Below, piece after piece: positions 17,674 to 27,196 of a DNA stretch of 64,000 nucleotides. The stretch is taken from NCBI RefSeq assembly GCF_900177715.1, contig NZ_FXWG01000002.1, positions 558,001 through 622,000 of the forward strand. The letters run 5' to 3'. The notes under the pieces were generated by a model, which had not been told where the DNA came from, made no database searches, and was given only the letters and a program-made list of their open reading frames with translations. The position numbers and the translations under genes are program-made. The stretch's first letter is position 1. The number at the start of each line of letters is the position of its first letter. This DNA comes from Altererythrobacter xiamenensis (GTDB lineage Bacteria > Pseudomonadota > Alphaproteobacteria > Sphingomonadales > Sphingomonadaceae).

Positions 17674-19862
17674 TAGTCGGGCATCGCCGCCAGCACGCGG
17701 TCCGGCGTCATCGGGTAATCGAACAGGCGTGCGCCGCAGGCGTTGTAGATCGCGTTCGCAATGGCCGCTGCACCGCCGCACATGCCGAGCTCGCCAATGC
17801 CCTTCGCCTGAATCGGGCTCGCGGCCGGGTCACGCTCCTCCACCATGATGACGTCGCAATCGGGCACATCGCGATGGACGGGCACATGATATTCGGCGAG
17901 GTCGCAATTGACGAGGTGACCGTCGCGCGGATCGAACTCCAATGCTTCCGTCAATGCAGCGCCAATGCTCCAGGTAATTCCGCCGAGGCATTGCGAGCGG
18001 GCGGTCTTGCGGTTGAGCACCCGGCCGAAGCCAAAGGCGCCGAGCATATTGTCGACCCTCGTTTCGCCGGTGAAGCGATTGACGCGAACCTTTGCGAAGA
18101 ACGCGCCGAAACCGGAAGCGGTGAAATCATCCTTGATGTCGCCGGGCTCATAATGGCCTTCCCGGGCGATGGTTTCGCCGTCGAGCAGTTCGGTGATCGA
18201 CTGGCCGGACGCAGCCTTGCCATCGCGAAATTCCAGTTCGTCTTCGCTGGCACCGGCGCGCTTGGCCAGATCTTCCCTGATGGCCTTGCAGGCAACGAAT
18301 ACGGCCGAGCCGACCGAGGCAGCGCCCCAGCTTCCGCCCGAACCCGGCCCTCGGGGATGCGCTGTATCGCCAAGGTCGACGAGCACCTTCTGGGGATCGA
18401 GGCCGAGCATCTCGCCCGCTATCTGCGCCAGGATGGTGTAGGTGCCGGTGCCGATGTCGGTCATGTCTGTTTCGACGAGCGCCGTGCCGTCAGCTTTGAG
18501 CGTCACCCGCGCTTTCGCCTCAGAGATATTGTGAACGCGCGCTGCGCTCGCCATGCCGGTGCCGACCCACCATTCGCCGTCTTGCGACTGTCGGGGCTTA
18601 CGCGGGCCGCTGTCCCAACCGAAGGCTTCTGCGCCTTGGCGGAGGCATTCGGCGAGTTTGTGGGAAGAGAAGGGCAGTCCTTCCTCGGGATTTTCCTCGG
18701 GAATATTGCGGAGGCGCAGTTCTACGGGATCGATGCCAGCCTTCTCCGCAAGCACGTCCATCGCGCCTTCGAGCGCTGGCATCCCCACGGCCTCTCCCGG
18801 CGCGCGGACCGAACCTGCGGTCATCTGGTGGATGCGCGCGACATTGAGCCTGAGCTCGCGGTTTTCGCCGGCGTAAAGGAAATGGGACGACTGGAGAACG
18901 GGTTCGGCAAATGTTTCGCCTGGCAGGTTGGAGACGAGCGCCTCGTGGCCAAAGCCTGTCAGCCTGCCATCTTCGTCTGCAGCGAGCCGTAATCTCTGCG
19001 TCGTTTCGCTGCGCCGCATGATGCCCTGAAACACTTGCTGGCGCGACATGACGACACGGACCGGTCGACCAAGCTCCATTGCGGCGAGCGAGGCCGCGAC
19101 GGTTTCTTCGCTGATGCCGAGTTTCGATCCGAACCCGCCGCCGACAAAACGTGAGATCAAGCGAACCTTGTCCTCTTCCATTTCAAGGGCGTCGGCCAAT
19201 TCCGAGATGTTATAGTTCAGCATTTGCAGGGAGGCGCGGACGGTGAGCCTTTCGCCATCCCAGTCGGCGATGGCTGCGTGCGGCTCCATCGCTGCCGAAG
19301 CGTGTCCCTTGGTGGTATAAGTCACATCGACGCTATGCGCGGCCTTGGCCATCGCATGCGCGAGATCACCTTGGTTGACAGTTTCGTCTTCCTGCTCTTC
19401 CCGTTCGACTGCAGAGGGGTCGACGGGTGCGCCCTCTTCCTCTCGATATTCGACCTTGAGGTGCTTGGCTGCGTCGCGCGCTTCCTCGAACGTCTCGGCC
19501 ACGACAAGAGCGATCGGCTGACCCCAGTAGCAGACGCTTCGCGGTTTCTGTTGCGGGGCCTCGTTGGCGGTGCCTTGCGCTGCCCGGGTCGTCAGCCGCT
19601 CATCGTCGATCACGGCGATGACGCCCGGCATTTCGAGCACGCTGTCCTTGTCGATCGAGATCACTTCGCCGCGCGTGATCGTCGCGGTCACGAGCACGCC
19701 CTCGGCACAATTCTCGATCGCGTATTCGGCGGCATAGGGCGCTTCGCCAGTGACCTTGAGCAGTCCTTCGACGCGCGGGATGGCTTCTCCCAATACGCCC
19801 TGCTTCATGTCGTCGAGGCGGTTGGCTGTGTCGGGTTTGTCCTGTTTGAGATGGACGCTCAT
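17673..19862 (-). CDS. paoC: Aldehyde oxidoreductase molybdenum-binding subunit (PaoC-like)
   Basis: A 729-residue large subunit of the xanthine oxidase family. Landmarks include LGEAIPRVEGLLKVTGEAPYAAEY at the start, FVGGGFGSKLG (cofactor binding), GSVRAPGEAVGMPALEGAMD, the glycine-rich GPGSGGSWGAASVGSA, and KGIGELGMCGGAAAIANAIY near the C-terminus, which carries the catalytic Glu. Overall order fits E. coli PaoC, which oxidises aromatic aldehydes to acids. ATGA overlap with the FAD subunit gene and TAATG overlap with paoD indicate one tightly coupled operon. The exact substrate is inference. Confidence 0.9.
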   Translation of the reverse strand: MSVHLKQDKPDTANRLDDMKQGVLGEAIPRVEGLLKVTGEAPYAAEYAIENCAEGVLVTATITRGEVISIDKDSVLEMPGVIAVIDDERLTTRAAQGTANEAPQQKPRSVCYWGQPIALVVAETFEEARDAAKHLKVEYREEEGAPVDPSAVEREEQEDETVNQGDLAHAMAKAAHSVDVTYTTKGHASAAMEPHAAIADWDGERLTVRASLQMLNYNISELADALEMEEDKVRLISRFVGGGFGSKLGISEETVAASLAAMELGRPVRVVMSRQQVFQGIMRRSETTQRLRLAADEDGRLTGFGHEALVSNLPGETFAEPVLQSSHFLYAGENRELRLNVARIHQMTAGSVRAPGEAVGMPALEGAMDVLAEKAGIDPVELRLRNIPEENPEEGLPFSSHKLAECLRQGAEAFGWDSGPRKPRQSQDGEWWVGTGMASAARVHNISEAKARVTLKADGTALVETDMTDIGTGTYTILAQIAGEMLGLDPQKVLVDLGDTAHPRGPGSGGSWGAASVGSAVFVACKAIREDLAKRAGASEDELEFRDGKAASGQSITELLDGETIAREGHYEPGDIKDDFTASGFGAFFAKVRVNRFTGETRVDNMLGAFGFGRVLNRKTARSQCLGGITWSIGAALTEALEFDPRDGHLVNCDLAEYHVPVHRDVPDCDVIMVEERDPAASPIQAKGIGELGMCGGAAAIANAIYNACGARLFDYPMTPDRVLAAMPD

Positions 19863-20841
19863 GTCGCATCCTCCGTTGCCTGGGCGAGGACCGCATGCAG
19901 AGTGCGGCGCGCCAGCGGAATCTTGAAATCGTTCTCGCCAAAACCCTCTGCCCCTTCGAGGAGGATGTCGGCTGCCCTGTCGAAAAGTTCGGGGGAAGGG
20001 GGCTGACCCACCAGTTCCTCGGATATCCGCGGATCATGCCAGGGCTTGTGCGCCAGTCCGCCGAAAGCGAGATCGGCGCGGGAAAACACGTCGCTTTTCA
20101 TCTCGATCACCGCAGCGATCGAAACGAGCGCGAAGGCGTAGGATGAGCGTTCGCGAACCTTGCGGTAGATCTGTGTCCCACCGATCGGTGCGGGCAAGGT
20201 CACGGCGGTGATCAACTCGCCGGGTTCGAGAACATTCTCGATCCACGGGGTGTCGCCGGGAAGGCAATGAAAGTCCCGGACCGCGACGCTTCGCTCTTCC
20301 GAATTGGAACCGCTGATATGCACCGTCGCATCGAGCGCGCTCATCGCGACAGCCATATCGCCGGGATAGGTGGCAATGCACTGGCTGCTGGTGCCGAGAA
20401 TCGCATGCAATTTCGCATTGCCCTCGATCGCTCCGCAGCCGCTGCCCGGTTCGCGCTTGTTGCAGGGCTGATCGGGCTTGGTGAAATAGAAGCAGCGCGT
20501 TCGCTGGCAGAGGTTACCGCCGGTCGTCGCCTTGTTGCGCAATTGCTGCGTCGCCCCAGCCAGGATTGCACGCGCGAGGACGGGATAGTCAGCCCGTACG
20601 CGCGGGTGGACGGCCGTTTCCGTATTGCTAGCGAGGGCTCCGATACGCAGGCCGCCGTCTTCGGTATCTTCGATTTCCCTCAAGCCGATCTGATTGATAT
20701 CGGTCAGTTGGCCAGGCGTTTCGACCTGCAGTTTCATCAGGTCGAGGAGATTGGTACCGCCGGCGATGGCGAGAGTATCCTCATCGGCTGACATTTGCGC
20801 CGCGTCAGTCAGGGTGCGTGCGCGGCTGTACTGGAACGGCC

Positions 20842-20845
<4 letters not shown>
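19859..20845 (-). CDS. paoB: Aldehyde oxidoreductase FAD/[4Fe-4S] subunit (PaoB-like)
   Basis: A 328-residue medium subunit of the CO dehydrogenase flavoprotein fold. FAD-binding motifs are AIAGGTNLLDLMK (about residue 28) and ATTGGNLCQRTRC. The insertion after the second motif, with Cys residues in NLCQRTRCFYFTKP, DQPCNK and GSGCGA, is the feature that distinguishes PaoB-type subunits, where it binds an extra [4Fe-4S] cluster. The start at 20845 overlaps the 2Fe-2S subunit gene by 4 bases. It passes electrons from the molybdenum centre to the electron acceptor. Confidence 0.9.
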
Positions 20846-21351
<506 letters not shown>

Positions 21352-21525
21352 GGCTGTCTCCTTTACGGGGATCAACAGTCGGGCAGGAGAATGTGTCCGG
21401 GAATTCTCGAATGTTTGGAAAATGGACTGTCGGCAGGCCGATTCATAGCCATGTCCCAACAAAGGGGTTCGCACCCGGCGGGCCAATAGGCTAGGGCCGT
21501 TGGAAGCAAACCTTATGGAGCATGC

Positions 21526-22101
21526 ATGGTCCGCATCGTCGCCCTTGGCGGGACAGTAAATGACAACAGCATGACGGAGACTGCGCTGCGCTTTGCGGCG
21601 CGCCATGCAGAGTCCCGAGGGGCCGAGATCAAGGTCTTCGGCGGAGACTATTTGCGCCACCTCCCGCATTATGGCGGGCCGGGACACGCGACGGGCGATG
21701 CGGTCGAACTGATCGATGCCGTGCGCGAAGCAGACGGACTTCTGATCGCCGCACCGGGCTATCACGGCACCATTTCGGGCGTTGTCAAGAATGCGCTCGA
21801 TTTCATGGAGGACCTGGCGAGTGATCGCCGGCCATACCTGCATGCTCGCGCGGTAGGTCTGATTGCGACCGCTGGAGGCGAGCAAGCTTCCATGGGGACG
21901 CTCACCACGTTGCGGGCCATCACCCATGCGCTGCGCGGCTGGCCGACGCCAATGGGGGCGACGATTACTTCCCGACCGGATTTGTTCTCAGCCGAGGGGG
22001 ACTGCCTGGACGAGAAAACGCGCGCGCAGCTCGAACTGGTGGGCGAGCAGGTCGTCATGGGCGCGCGCTCGCTTTCGCTTGGGGCCGGATCGGACAGTTA
22101 G
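21526..22101 (+). CDS. NAD(P)H-dependent FMN reductase family protein
   Basis: A 191-residue flavodoxin-fold protein. It opens with IVALGGTVNDNSMTETALR (phosphate-binding loop of the FMN_red family) and has the FMN contact APGYHGTISGVVKNALDFM near residue 80 and the TAGGEQASMG loop near residue 120. Such enzymes reduce flavin or quinones using NAD(P)H. It is divergent from the pao operon across a 174-base gap, so the two may share control and it could supply or recycle electrons for the oxidoreductase. Family firm, partner role inferred. Confidence 0.82.
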   Translation: MVRIVALGGTVNDNSMTETALRFAARHAESRGAEIKVFGGDYLRHLPHYGGPGHATGDAVELIDAVREADGLLIAAPGYHGTISGVVKNALDFMEDLASDRRPYLHARAVGLIATAGGEQASMGTLTTLRAITHALRGWPTPMGATITSRPDLFSAEGDCLDEKTRAQLELVGEQVVMGARSLSLGAGSDS

Positions 22102-22706
22102 CTTTCCGGCCCTTTGCGCCGCTCTTCGATATCGCGCAGGATCGCGGGATCAAGCAGGTCAGGCGCCAACCGGTCGAAACTGGCTTTCCAGCGTGGTTCT
22201 TCCGCGAGCAACCGCGCCATCTCGGCACGAGCGTCCTCCTGAACAAGCACCCGGTTGGCAAGCGGTTCGAGCAAGGCCCGGTCCCGACTGAGCGCCCACC
22301 ACGCCGCCAGCCGCCGAGCTGCCTCGCGGCGGTCTCCCGCTTCCAGAGCGATTTCGAGCATGGCACGTTGGGTCGGCTCATCGCGCCAGCCGCGCTGCGC
22401 CGCCTGTACGATCGCGGCTACGGCCTGTTGTTCGTCCCCGGCGAGAGCACGAGCTTGGGCATACATCCGCAGGTTCTCGGCTGGCATCGGACGATTGGCT
22501 ACCAAGCTGCGCGCAACCTCCGTGGCGGTTTCGGGATTGCGATCCAGCAGGTCTTGAGCCGTAGAGTGCCTTTGGGCGAAGGACGCGAAGACTTCCGGCA
22601 CATATCGCGCCACTTCTGGAGATATCCGGGACTGGCGATCGACCTGCGCGAACACGGTAACCGCGCCGATGAACCCCAGTGCAAAAAGCCAGGCAATTGT
22701 CCTCAT
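22098..22706 (-). CDS. Exported helical-repeat protein of the exopolysaccharide locus
   Basis: A 202-residue protein with an N-terminal signal segment (AWLFALGFIGAVTVFAQV) and then a run of short helices rich in Ala, Arg and Glu (ARALAGDEQQAVAAIVQAAQ; ALEAGDRREAARRLAAWWAL), reminiscent of TPR-like repeats. Its ATG overlaps the stop of the O-antigen-ligase fragment, so it was the downstream partner of a surface-polysaccharide ligase. It is also in frame with the truncated chain-length gene upstream, so a 332-residue chimera starting at 23096 could be made instead. Exact function unknown. Confidence 0.6.
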   Translation of the reverse strand: MRTIAWLFALGFIGAVTVFAQVDRQSRISPEVARYVPEVFASFAQRHSTAQDLLDRNPETATEVARSLVANRPMPAENLRMYAQARALAGDEQQAVAAIVQAAQRGWRDEPTQRAMLEIALEAGDRREAARRLAAWWALSRDRALLEPLANRVLVQEDARAEMARLLAEEPRWKASFDRLAPDLLDPAILRDIEERRKGPES

Positions 22707-22813
22707 GGGCGCGCCTCCTCGGGAAAGGCGTGTCGATAGAGAAGCGCGAATGCGAAGGCCGCAAGGCCCAGCATAGCCTGGCTGCGCAGCGGATAATCTG
22801 TGAGAGATTGCAT
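22703..22813 (-). pseudogene. C-terminal tail of an O-antigen ligase/polymerase
   Basis: A 36-residue fragment with the text SLTDYPLRSQAMLGLAAFAF, matching the conserved S-L-x-D-Y-P-L-R end segment of WaaL/Wzy-type membrane ligases, plus the start of a last membrane helix. The upstream membrane protein is missing: the sequence joins the chain-length gene directly. It ends in an ATGA overlap with the following gene, the original operon arrangement. Confidence 0.6.
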
Positions 22814-23096
22814 CCTGCCCCTCCACGATATTACTCGCATAGGGATCGATCCGGACCGTCGCCGTGGCCTCGTAAACCGGCGTCATGAGGAGGGTCACGA
22901 TCAGCCCTGCAAGCATGACCACCCCGATGGTGGCAGCGATCAGAAAACGCTGGCGATAGACGACGCCGCGCAGGAAGGATGCGCTGAGCGGGCCGCTCTC
23001 ACGCGGACGAGCCAGTCCGTGCTGTGGCAAGAACTGGTCGACCCAATGCCTTCCGCCATCGCCGGAAGGAATAGGAGGAGAAGTGTGCTGGTTCAT
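22814..23096 (-). pseudogene. Truncated polysaccharide chain-length determinant (Wzz/GumC type)
   Basis: About 94 residues remain: a cytoplasmic N-terminus, one membrane helix (RFLIAATIGVVMLAGLIVTLLM) and the periplasmic start PVYEATATVRIDPYASNIVEGQD, typical of GumC/Wzz proteins, which are normally 450-750 residues long with a second helix and often a kinase domain. The family text stops after EGQD and a different frame of the ligase tail begins, so a deletion end lies at about 22814. It starts 7 bases after the wza stop. Confidence 0.75.
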
Positions 23097-23103
23097 CGCC
23101 CGA

Positions 23104-23826
23104 TCACCTCGCCGCGTTCGCAAAGATACCGAAGGCCGGCATGGCGCGCAGGAAATCCTGCCAGAACTGCGACAGGCCGGATATGCCGACCACGACGCGG
23201 TCTCCGGGCTGGATCACCGGATCGAGCATCGCGCCGCGCCGCACCTCGACGTAATCGAATTTCGCGACTGCAAGACCATCGGGCGTTTCGCGGAAAATCG
23301 CGACTTCGCGAAGCTTTGCGACCCGATTGGGACCGTTTGCAAGGGCCAGCGCCGAAGATAGCCGTGCGCCGGGCTGGAAGGGATAGACCCCCGGTTCCTC
23401 GACGCCGCCTTCGACGGTCACGAGATGCGACGCATGGTCGAGCACGTTGATGGTCACGCTCGGATGCTTGAGCCCGGCCTCGTCGAGCCGCCAGGTGAGT
23501 TCGCGCGACAGGTCTTGAGCACCCTTGCCGGCCGCAGTCACGGTTCCGACCAGCGGCAGGGCAACCGTGCCGTCGGAACCGATCGGGAGCCGCTCGACAC
23601 TGAAGTCCGGCTCACGAAACACGGTGATCGAGATGACATCGCTGGGACGCAGCACATAGGCCGGGTCGAGAGTGGCGCTGTAGTCGTCCTGCCCCAGAGC
23701 GCTGACCGGTTCGCTGGCGACCGCACCGACTTCGACCGGCGGGGCGTTGGCGCAGGCAGACAGGCTCGCAATCGCAAGCGCAGCGCACGTCATTCGTATG
23801 CGGCCCGATCCAAACCTCTGGTGCAT
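23104..23826 (-). CDS. Polysaccharide export outer-membrane protein (Wza/GumB type)
   Basis: A 240-residue lipoprotein with lipobox SLSACA. The Poly_export domain begins at YVLRPSDVISITVFREPDFS (about residue 55), with GSDGTVALPLVGTVTAAG and a SLBB-like domain (VTVEGGVEEPGVYPFQPGARLSSALALANG). It would form the outer-membrane exit of an exopolysaccharide secretion system. The gene itself looks intact, but the next gene (chain-length regulator) and the polymerase are truncated, so the export line is probably not functional unless complemented elsewhere. Confidence 0.88.
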   Translation of the reverse strand: MHQRFGSGRIRMTCAALAIASLSACANAPPVEVGAVASEPVSALGQDDYSATLDPAYVLRPSDVISITVFREPDFSVERLPIGSDGTVALPLVGTVTAAGKGAQDLSRELTWRLDEAGLKHPSVTINVLDHASHLVTVEGGVEEPGVYPFQPGARLSSALALANGPNRVAKLREVAIFRETPDGLAVAKFDYVEVRRGAMLDPVIQPGDRVVVGISGLSQFWQDFLRAMPAFGIFANAAR

Positions 23827-23928
23827 TAATTCGCAGGTCCCATGAGAGTTGCCAAACAGGCTAGAATGCAGGAAAAATCGAAGCAACTGAGCCTAGAGCC
23901 GCAACTGTGGGCAATCTCCCCCCCGTTG

Positions 23929-23945
23929 CGGCGATTTAATCGCCG
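23929..23945 (+). promoter_or_regulatory. Hairpin CGGCGAT-TTA-ATCGCCG followed by TTTTC
   Basis: A 7-base stem with a 3-base loop and a short T-run on the plus strand, 45 bases upstream of the membrane-protein start. It lies in a divergent intergenic region, so it may be a leader hairpin or weak attenuator. Confidence 0.35.
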
Positions 23946-23990
23946 TTTTCGCTATCCTGCGGCGGATCGGTCCAGCAGAAAGGGTGCGCA

Positions 23991-24542
23991 ATGGCAGTTT
24001 ATCCAACCGCTTTGAGCCTTGCTGCGGCTGCGATTTATATCGGTGTGTCAGTGCTTTGCATGCTCGCCGGGACCATTTCGCGGGACGGGGCGGCAAGAAC
24101 TTCGCGATTGCAACCCGGCTGGTTTTCGATCGCGGGGCTGTTCGTCATTCTCGCGCTCAACCGAATTCTGGTGATCGAGGACCGCTTTGACGAGTATCTG
24201 CGGGATGTGGCGCGCGAAAGTGGCGCATACGAAGGTCGAACCGCGTGGCAAGGGCCGCTTTCTGTCATTGCTATCCTGCTGGTCTTGCTGGTGGTTCCGA
24301 TCTTGGTGAGGAACTGGGCGCGATCACAGGGAGACAAGCGGAGGCAGGCCCTCGGTGTCGCGCAGTTGGCAGCCTTCGCGATGCTTGGCCTGATTGCGCT
24401 GCGCCTGATCTCCTTCCATCCGATCGACAGCCTGCTGTACGGCGGACTCCGACTGAATTGGTGGTTCGATGTGGGGCTGAGCCTCTTGGTCGGCTTTGCG
24501 GCATGGACTGGCTGGAAGACGTCGCGGGATCTGCCGGCTTGA
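23991..24542 (+). CDS. Membrane protein of unknown function
   Basis: A 183-residue integral membrane protein with about five hydrophobic segments (residues 5-27, 44-60, 87-105, 122-142 and 155-172). Between segments two and three a charged loop (EDRFDEYLRDVARESGAYEG) is likely periplasmic or cytoplasmic. No family is recognised. It sits between wza and the PssD/PssE-like pair, convergent with the latter and ending 2 bases before it, so a link to the exopolysaccharide locus is possible by position only. Confidence 0.6.
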   Translation: MAVYPTALSLAAAAIYIGVSVLCMLAGTISRDGAARTSRLQPGWFSIAGLFVILALNRILVIEDRFDEYLRDVARESGAYEGRTAWQGPLSVIAILLVLLVVPILVRNWARSQGDKRRQALGVAQLAAFAMLGLIALRLISFHPIDSLLYGGLRLNWWFDVGLSLLVGFAAWTGWKTSRDLPA

Positions 24543-24544
24543 GT

Positions 24545-25030
24545 TCAGGGAAGGTCGCCCTTGGCGATGAAGCTTGCGGTCGCTTTGCGCAGCCTCGCGA
24601 GGGATGGGCTTGCGCGCTCACCGACAGGCGGCGAATGCAGGGCATGCTTTATCGTCTGAGCAAGTTCCTTCTCCTCCCAGGCGACGAATATGGCCTCACT
24701 ATCTTCGAGCTGCTTCGCCGTTGAAAGCTGATGGTCGTTGCGATGTTCGCCCAGATCGGCACGGCGCGGCATCAACACGATCGGCTTTTGCAATCTGCGG
24801 GCGAGCAGAACTGAGCCGATCCCGGCGTGCGCGACGATAAGCGTTGCGCGCGCAGCAAGGTCTTCGAAAGCCCGCGCTGACAATCGAGCGTGGGTCTCGA
24901 TGTTCTGCCGCTGGAATCCGCTATGCCCGACCTGAGCGATGACCGGTTCAGGCAAATCGGGGGCGAGTGCGTCGACTGCCATCACGAGGCGGTCGAAGGG
25001 TAACTGCTTCCCCACGGTCAGCAGGATCAC
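24545..25030 (-). CDS. PssE/Alg13-like glycosyltransferase subunit
   Basis: A 161-residue protein of the GT28 C-terminal type (MILLTVGKQLPFDRLVMAVD; then IVAHAGIGSVLLARRLQKPIVLMPRRADLGEHRNDHQ, the UDP-sugar binding region). PssE-type proteins pair with a PssD membrane partner to transfer the second sugar in exopolysaccharide repeat assembly, as Alg13/Alg14 do in eukaryotes. It overlaps the PssD-like gene by 4 bases. Together with wza it marks this as an exopolysaccharide locus. Confidence 0.85.
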   Translation of the reverse strand: MILLTVGKQLPFDRLVMAVDALAPDLPEPVIAQVGHSGFQRQNIETHARLSARAFEDLAARATLIVAHAGIGSVLLARRLQKPIVLMPRRADLGEHRNDHQLSTAKQLEDSEAIFVAWEEKELAQTIKHALHSPPVGERASPSLARLRKATASFIAKGDLP

Positions 25031-25473
25031 AATACAGCTCCTGCAAAATGCACGCGCTCTCCGTCAGCGAGATGTTGCCACTGTGTCAGGCAGCGGTCAG
25101 CGATCCGGCTCGCCAGCCTGCCGCTGAGCGACAGCTCTTCCGCATTGGCGATGCTGTCTATCCAGAGCGTGCGCGCGCCGTAAATCCTCCCCCACAGGAT
25201 ACAGAAAAATCCCGGCGCTGCGCCTGTAGAGATAACCACCTCGGGCCGCTCGCGCCGCACGAGGGCATGGGCCGCGAGACAGCATCGCGCCGCCCTTACC
25301 GTCTCGCGCAAGTTGCAATCGGGCAGGCCCGCGACACCGTGGAAACCGCGCGCGCGGCCATGCTCGACATCCGTGGTGGCAAGCAGCACATCGCGAGCGC
25401 TTTCGCCCCCGATAATGAGCGCAAGCTGGTCGAGGTGTCCGCCACCCGAAGCTGCAAGAAGCACGCGTGCCAT
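25027..25473 (-). CDS. PssD/Alg14-like glycosyltransferase subunit
   Basis: A 148-residue partner of the PssE-like protein. It starts MARVLLAASGGGHLDQL, the Alg14/PssD signature (A-S-x-G-G-H), and continues with RPEVVISTGAAPGFFCILWGRIYGARTLWIDSIAN, which includes the conserved hydrophobic and acidic residues of the family. The ATG at 25473 follows an upstream frame that is just the antisense of the next gene. Alg14-type subunits anchor the catalytic subunit to the membrane. Reading order is PssD then PssE with ATGA coupling. Confidence 0.85.
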   Translation of the reverse strand: MARVLLAASGGGHLDQLALIIGGESARDVLLATTDVEHGRARGFHGVAGLPDCNLRETVRAARCCLAAHALVRRERPEVVISTGAAPGFFCILWGRIYGARTLWIDSIANAEELSLSGRLASRIADRCLTQWQHLADGERVHFAGAVL

Positions 25474-25599
25474 CGGCCCATATCCTTGGCACGATCTGGC
25501 AAAGTCAATCGCCGCCGGGCGATTGTGCCCCTGTTCTAAAGTGCTCTTGCCACTTCGGCGGCGGCGCGCCATGCAGCGGCGCGAAGGGAGATCAAGGAA

Positions 25600-26682
25600 A
25601 TGTCGCAATCGAAGGGGCCGCTTACAGGGCTGAAAGTCGTCGAGTTCATCGGGATCGGACCGGGACCGCATGTCGCCATGATGCTGGCGGATATGGGTGC
25701 GGAGGTCGTCCGTATCGAGCGGCAAGGCGGTCAGATCACCAATCCGGTCGTCGAACGCGCGCGTCACCGCGTCGCCGTGGATGTGAAAAGCGAGGAAGGC
25801 CGCGCATTCTGTCAGGATGCCGCGAGCCATGCAGATGTTCTGATCGAGGGTTTTCGCCCTGGCGTGATGGAGCGGCTGGGGCTGGGCCCGGACGAACTGC
25901 TCGCCGCAAACCCACGCCTCGTTTACGCCCGGATGACGGGCTGGGGACAGGACGGTCCGCTCGCCCAGGCGGCCGGCCATGACATCAATTACATCGCCAT
26001 CACCGGCGCGCTCGCTGCTGTCGGCAAAGCGGGCGAAACCGCGACGCCGCCACAGAACCTCGTCGGCGATTTCGGCGGCGGATCGATGTATTGCGCGCTC
26101 GGGATCCTGGCGGCGCTCTACGAGCGCGAACGGTCGGGCGAGGGGCAGGTGGTCGATGCTGCGATCGTCGATGGTGCGACCAGCCTGATGAGCTTCTTCT
26201 TCGGAGCGCGCCACGTGCCCTATCTCACGACCGAACGCGGCAAGGGCATGCTGGGCGGAGCGGCGCATTTCTATCGTTGTTATGAATGCGCTGACGGCAA
26301 GGAGATCAGCCTCGGCGCGATCGAACCGCAATTCTATGCAGAGCTGCTCGAGAAGACCGATGCGCCTGCCGAACTGCGCGAGGGCCAGATGAACCCGGCC
26401 AACTGGGACGACTACGCCGAGAAACTCGCGGCGCTGTTCAAGACGAAGACCGCGGCGGAATGGAGCGAACTGCTCGAAGGCAGCGATGCGTGTTTCGCGC
26501 CGGTCGTCGGCGTCGACGAAGCGCGTGACCACCCGCACATGAAGGCGCGCGGCGCCTATGTAGAGCGCGACGGCACCTGGCACACCGCGCCAGCCCCTCG
26601 GTTCAGCCGGACGCCCTCCACAATCCGCGATAGCGCCATGGACGGCGGCGACGTGGTCGAACGCTGGAAAGCGGAAGGGTAG
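25600..26682 (+). CDS. mcr: Alpha-methylacyl-CoA racemase (CoA-transferase family III)
   Basis: A 360-residue enzyme. The family opening GLKVVEFIGIGPGPHVAMMLADMGAEVVRIE is complete, and the catalytic pair of the bacterial racemase is in place: His127 in AAGHDINYIAITGAL and Asp157 in LVGDFGGGSMYCALG (His126/Asp156 in the mycobacterial enzyme, from memory). It inverts the alpha carbon of 2-methyl-branched acyl-CoAs for beta-oxidation. A MaoC-type hydratase gene follows after 6 bases, consistent with branched acyl-CoA breakdown. Racemase is preferred over CoA transferase because of this pair. Confidence 0.88.
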   Translation: MSQSKGPLTGLKVVEFIGIGPGPHVAMMLADMGAEVVRIERQGGQITNPVVERARHRVAVDVKSEEGRAFCQDAASHADVLIEGFRPGVMERLGLGPDELLAANPRLVYARMTGWGQDGPLAQAAGHDINYIAITGALAAVGKAGETATPPQNLVGDFGGGSMYCALGILAALYERERSGEGQVVDAAIVDGATSLMSFFFGARHVPYLTTERGKGMLGGAAHFYRCYECADGKEISLGAIEPQFYAELLEKTDAPAELREGQMNPANWDDYAEKLAALFKTKTAAEWSELLEGSDACFAPVVGVDEARDHPHMKARGAYVERDGTWHTAPAPRFSRTPSTIRDSAMDGGDVVERWKAEG

Positions 26683-26688
26683 GTCGCA

Positions 26689-27141
26689 ATGGCAGGAAGA
26701 TACTTCGACGAATGGCAGGTCGGCGACCGGATCGAACACGAGATCCGGCGGACGGTGACCGAGACGGACAACCTGCTGTTCTCCACCATGACGCATAACC
26801 CGCAGCCGCTGCATCTCGATGTGGAAGCGGCCAAGGCGAGCGGCTTTGGCCAGATACTGGTCAATTCGACCTTCACATTCTCGCTGCTCGTGGGCCTGTC
26901 GGTCGGTGACACGACACTTGGCACACTGGTGGCGAACCTCGGTTTCACCGATGTCGTCACGCCCAAGCCGGTGTTCATCGGAGATACCTTGCGCGCCGCG
27001 AGCGAGGTCACGGAATTGCGTGAAAGCAAGTCCCGTCCCGAAGCGGGTATCGTCACTTTCGCGCATGAAATGATGAACCAGCGCGACGAGGTCGTCTGCC
27101 GCTGCCTTCGCAGCGCGCTGCTGCAAAAATCCTCGGGGTAA
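26689..27141 (+). CDS. MaoC-like hot-dog dehydratase
   Basis: A 150-residue single hot-dog domain. The hydratase-2 region reads [31 protein letters not shown], with the paired polar/His residues of the R-specific enoyl-CoA hydratase motif, and [24 protein letters not shown] is typical of MaoC/NodN relatives. It probably hydrates an enoyl-CoA. It lies 6 bases after the racemase gene, so the pair are co-transcribed and likely act on the same branched acyl-CoA pathway. Confidence 0.83.
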   Translation: MAGRYFDEWQVGDRIEHEIRRTVTETDNLLFSTMTHNPQPLHLDVEAAKASGFGQILVNSTFTFSLLVGLSVGDTTLGTLVANLGFTDVVTPKPVFIGDTLRAASEVTELRESKSRPEAGIVTFAHEMMNQRDEVVCRCLRSALLQKSSG

Positions 27142-27196
27142 GCGGGGGCAGGGACCCCAAATCAGATTTCGTCCGTTACCTTTCCCGGAGGTGCGA

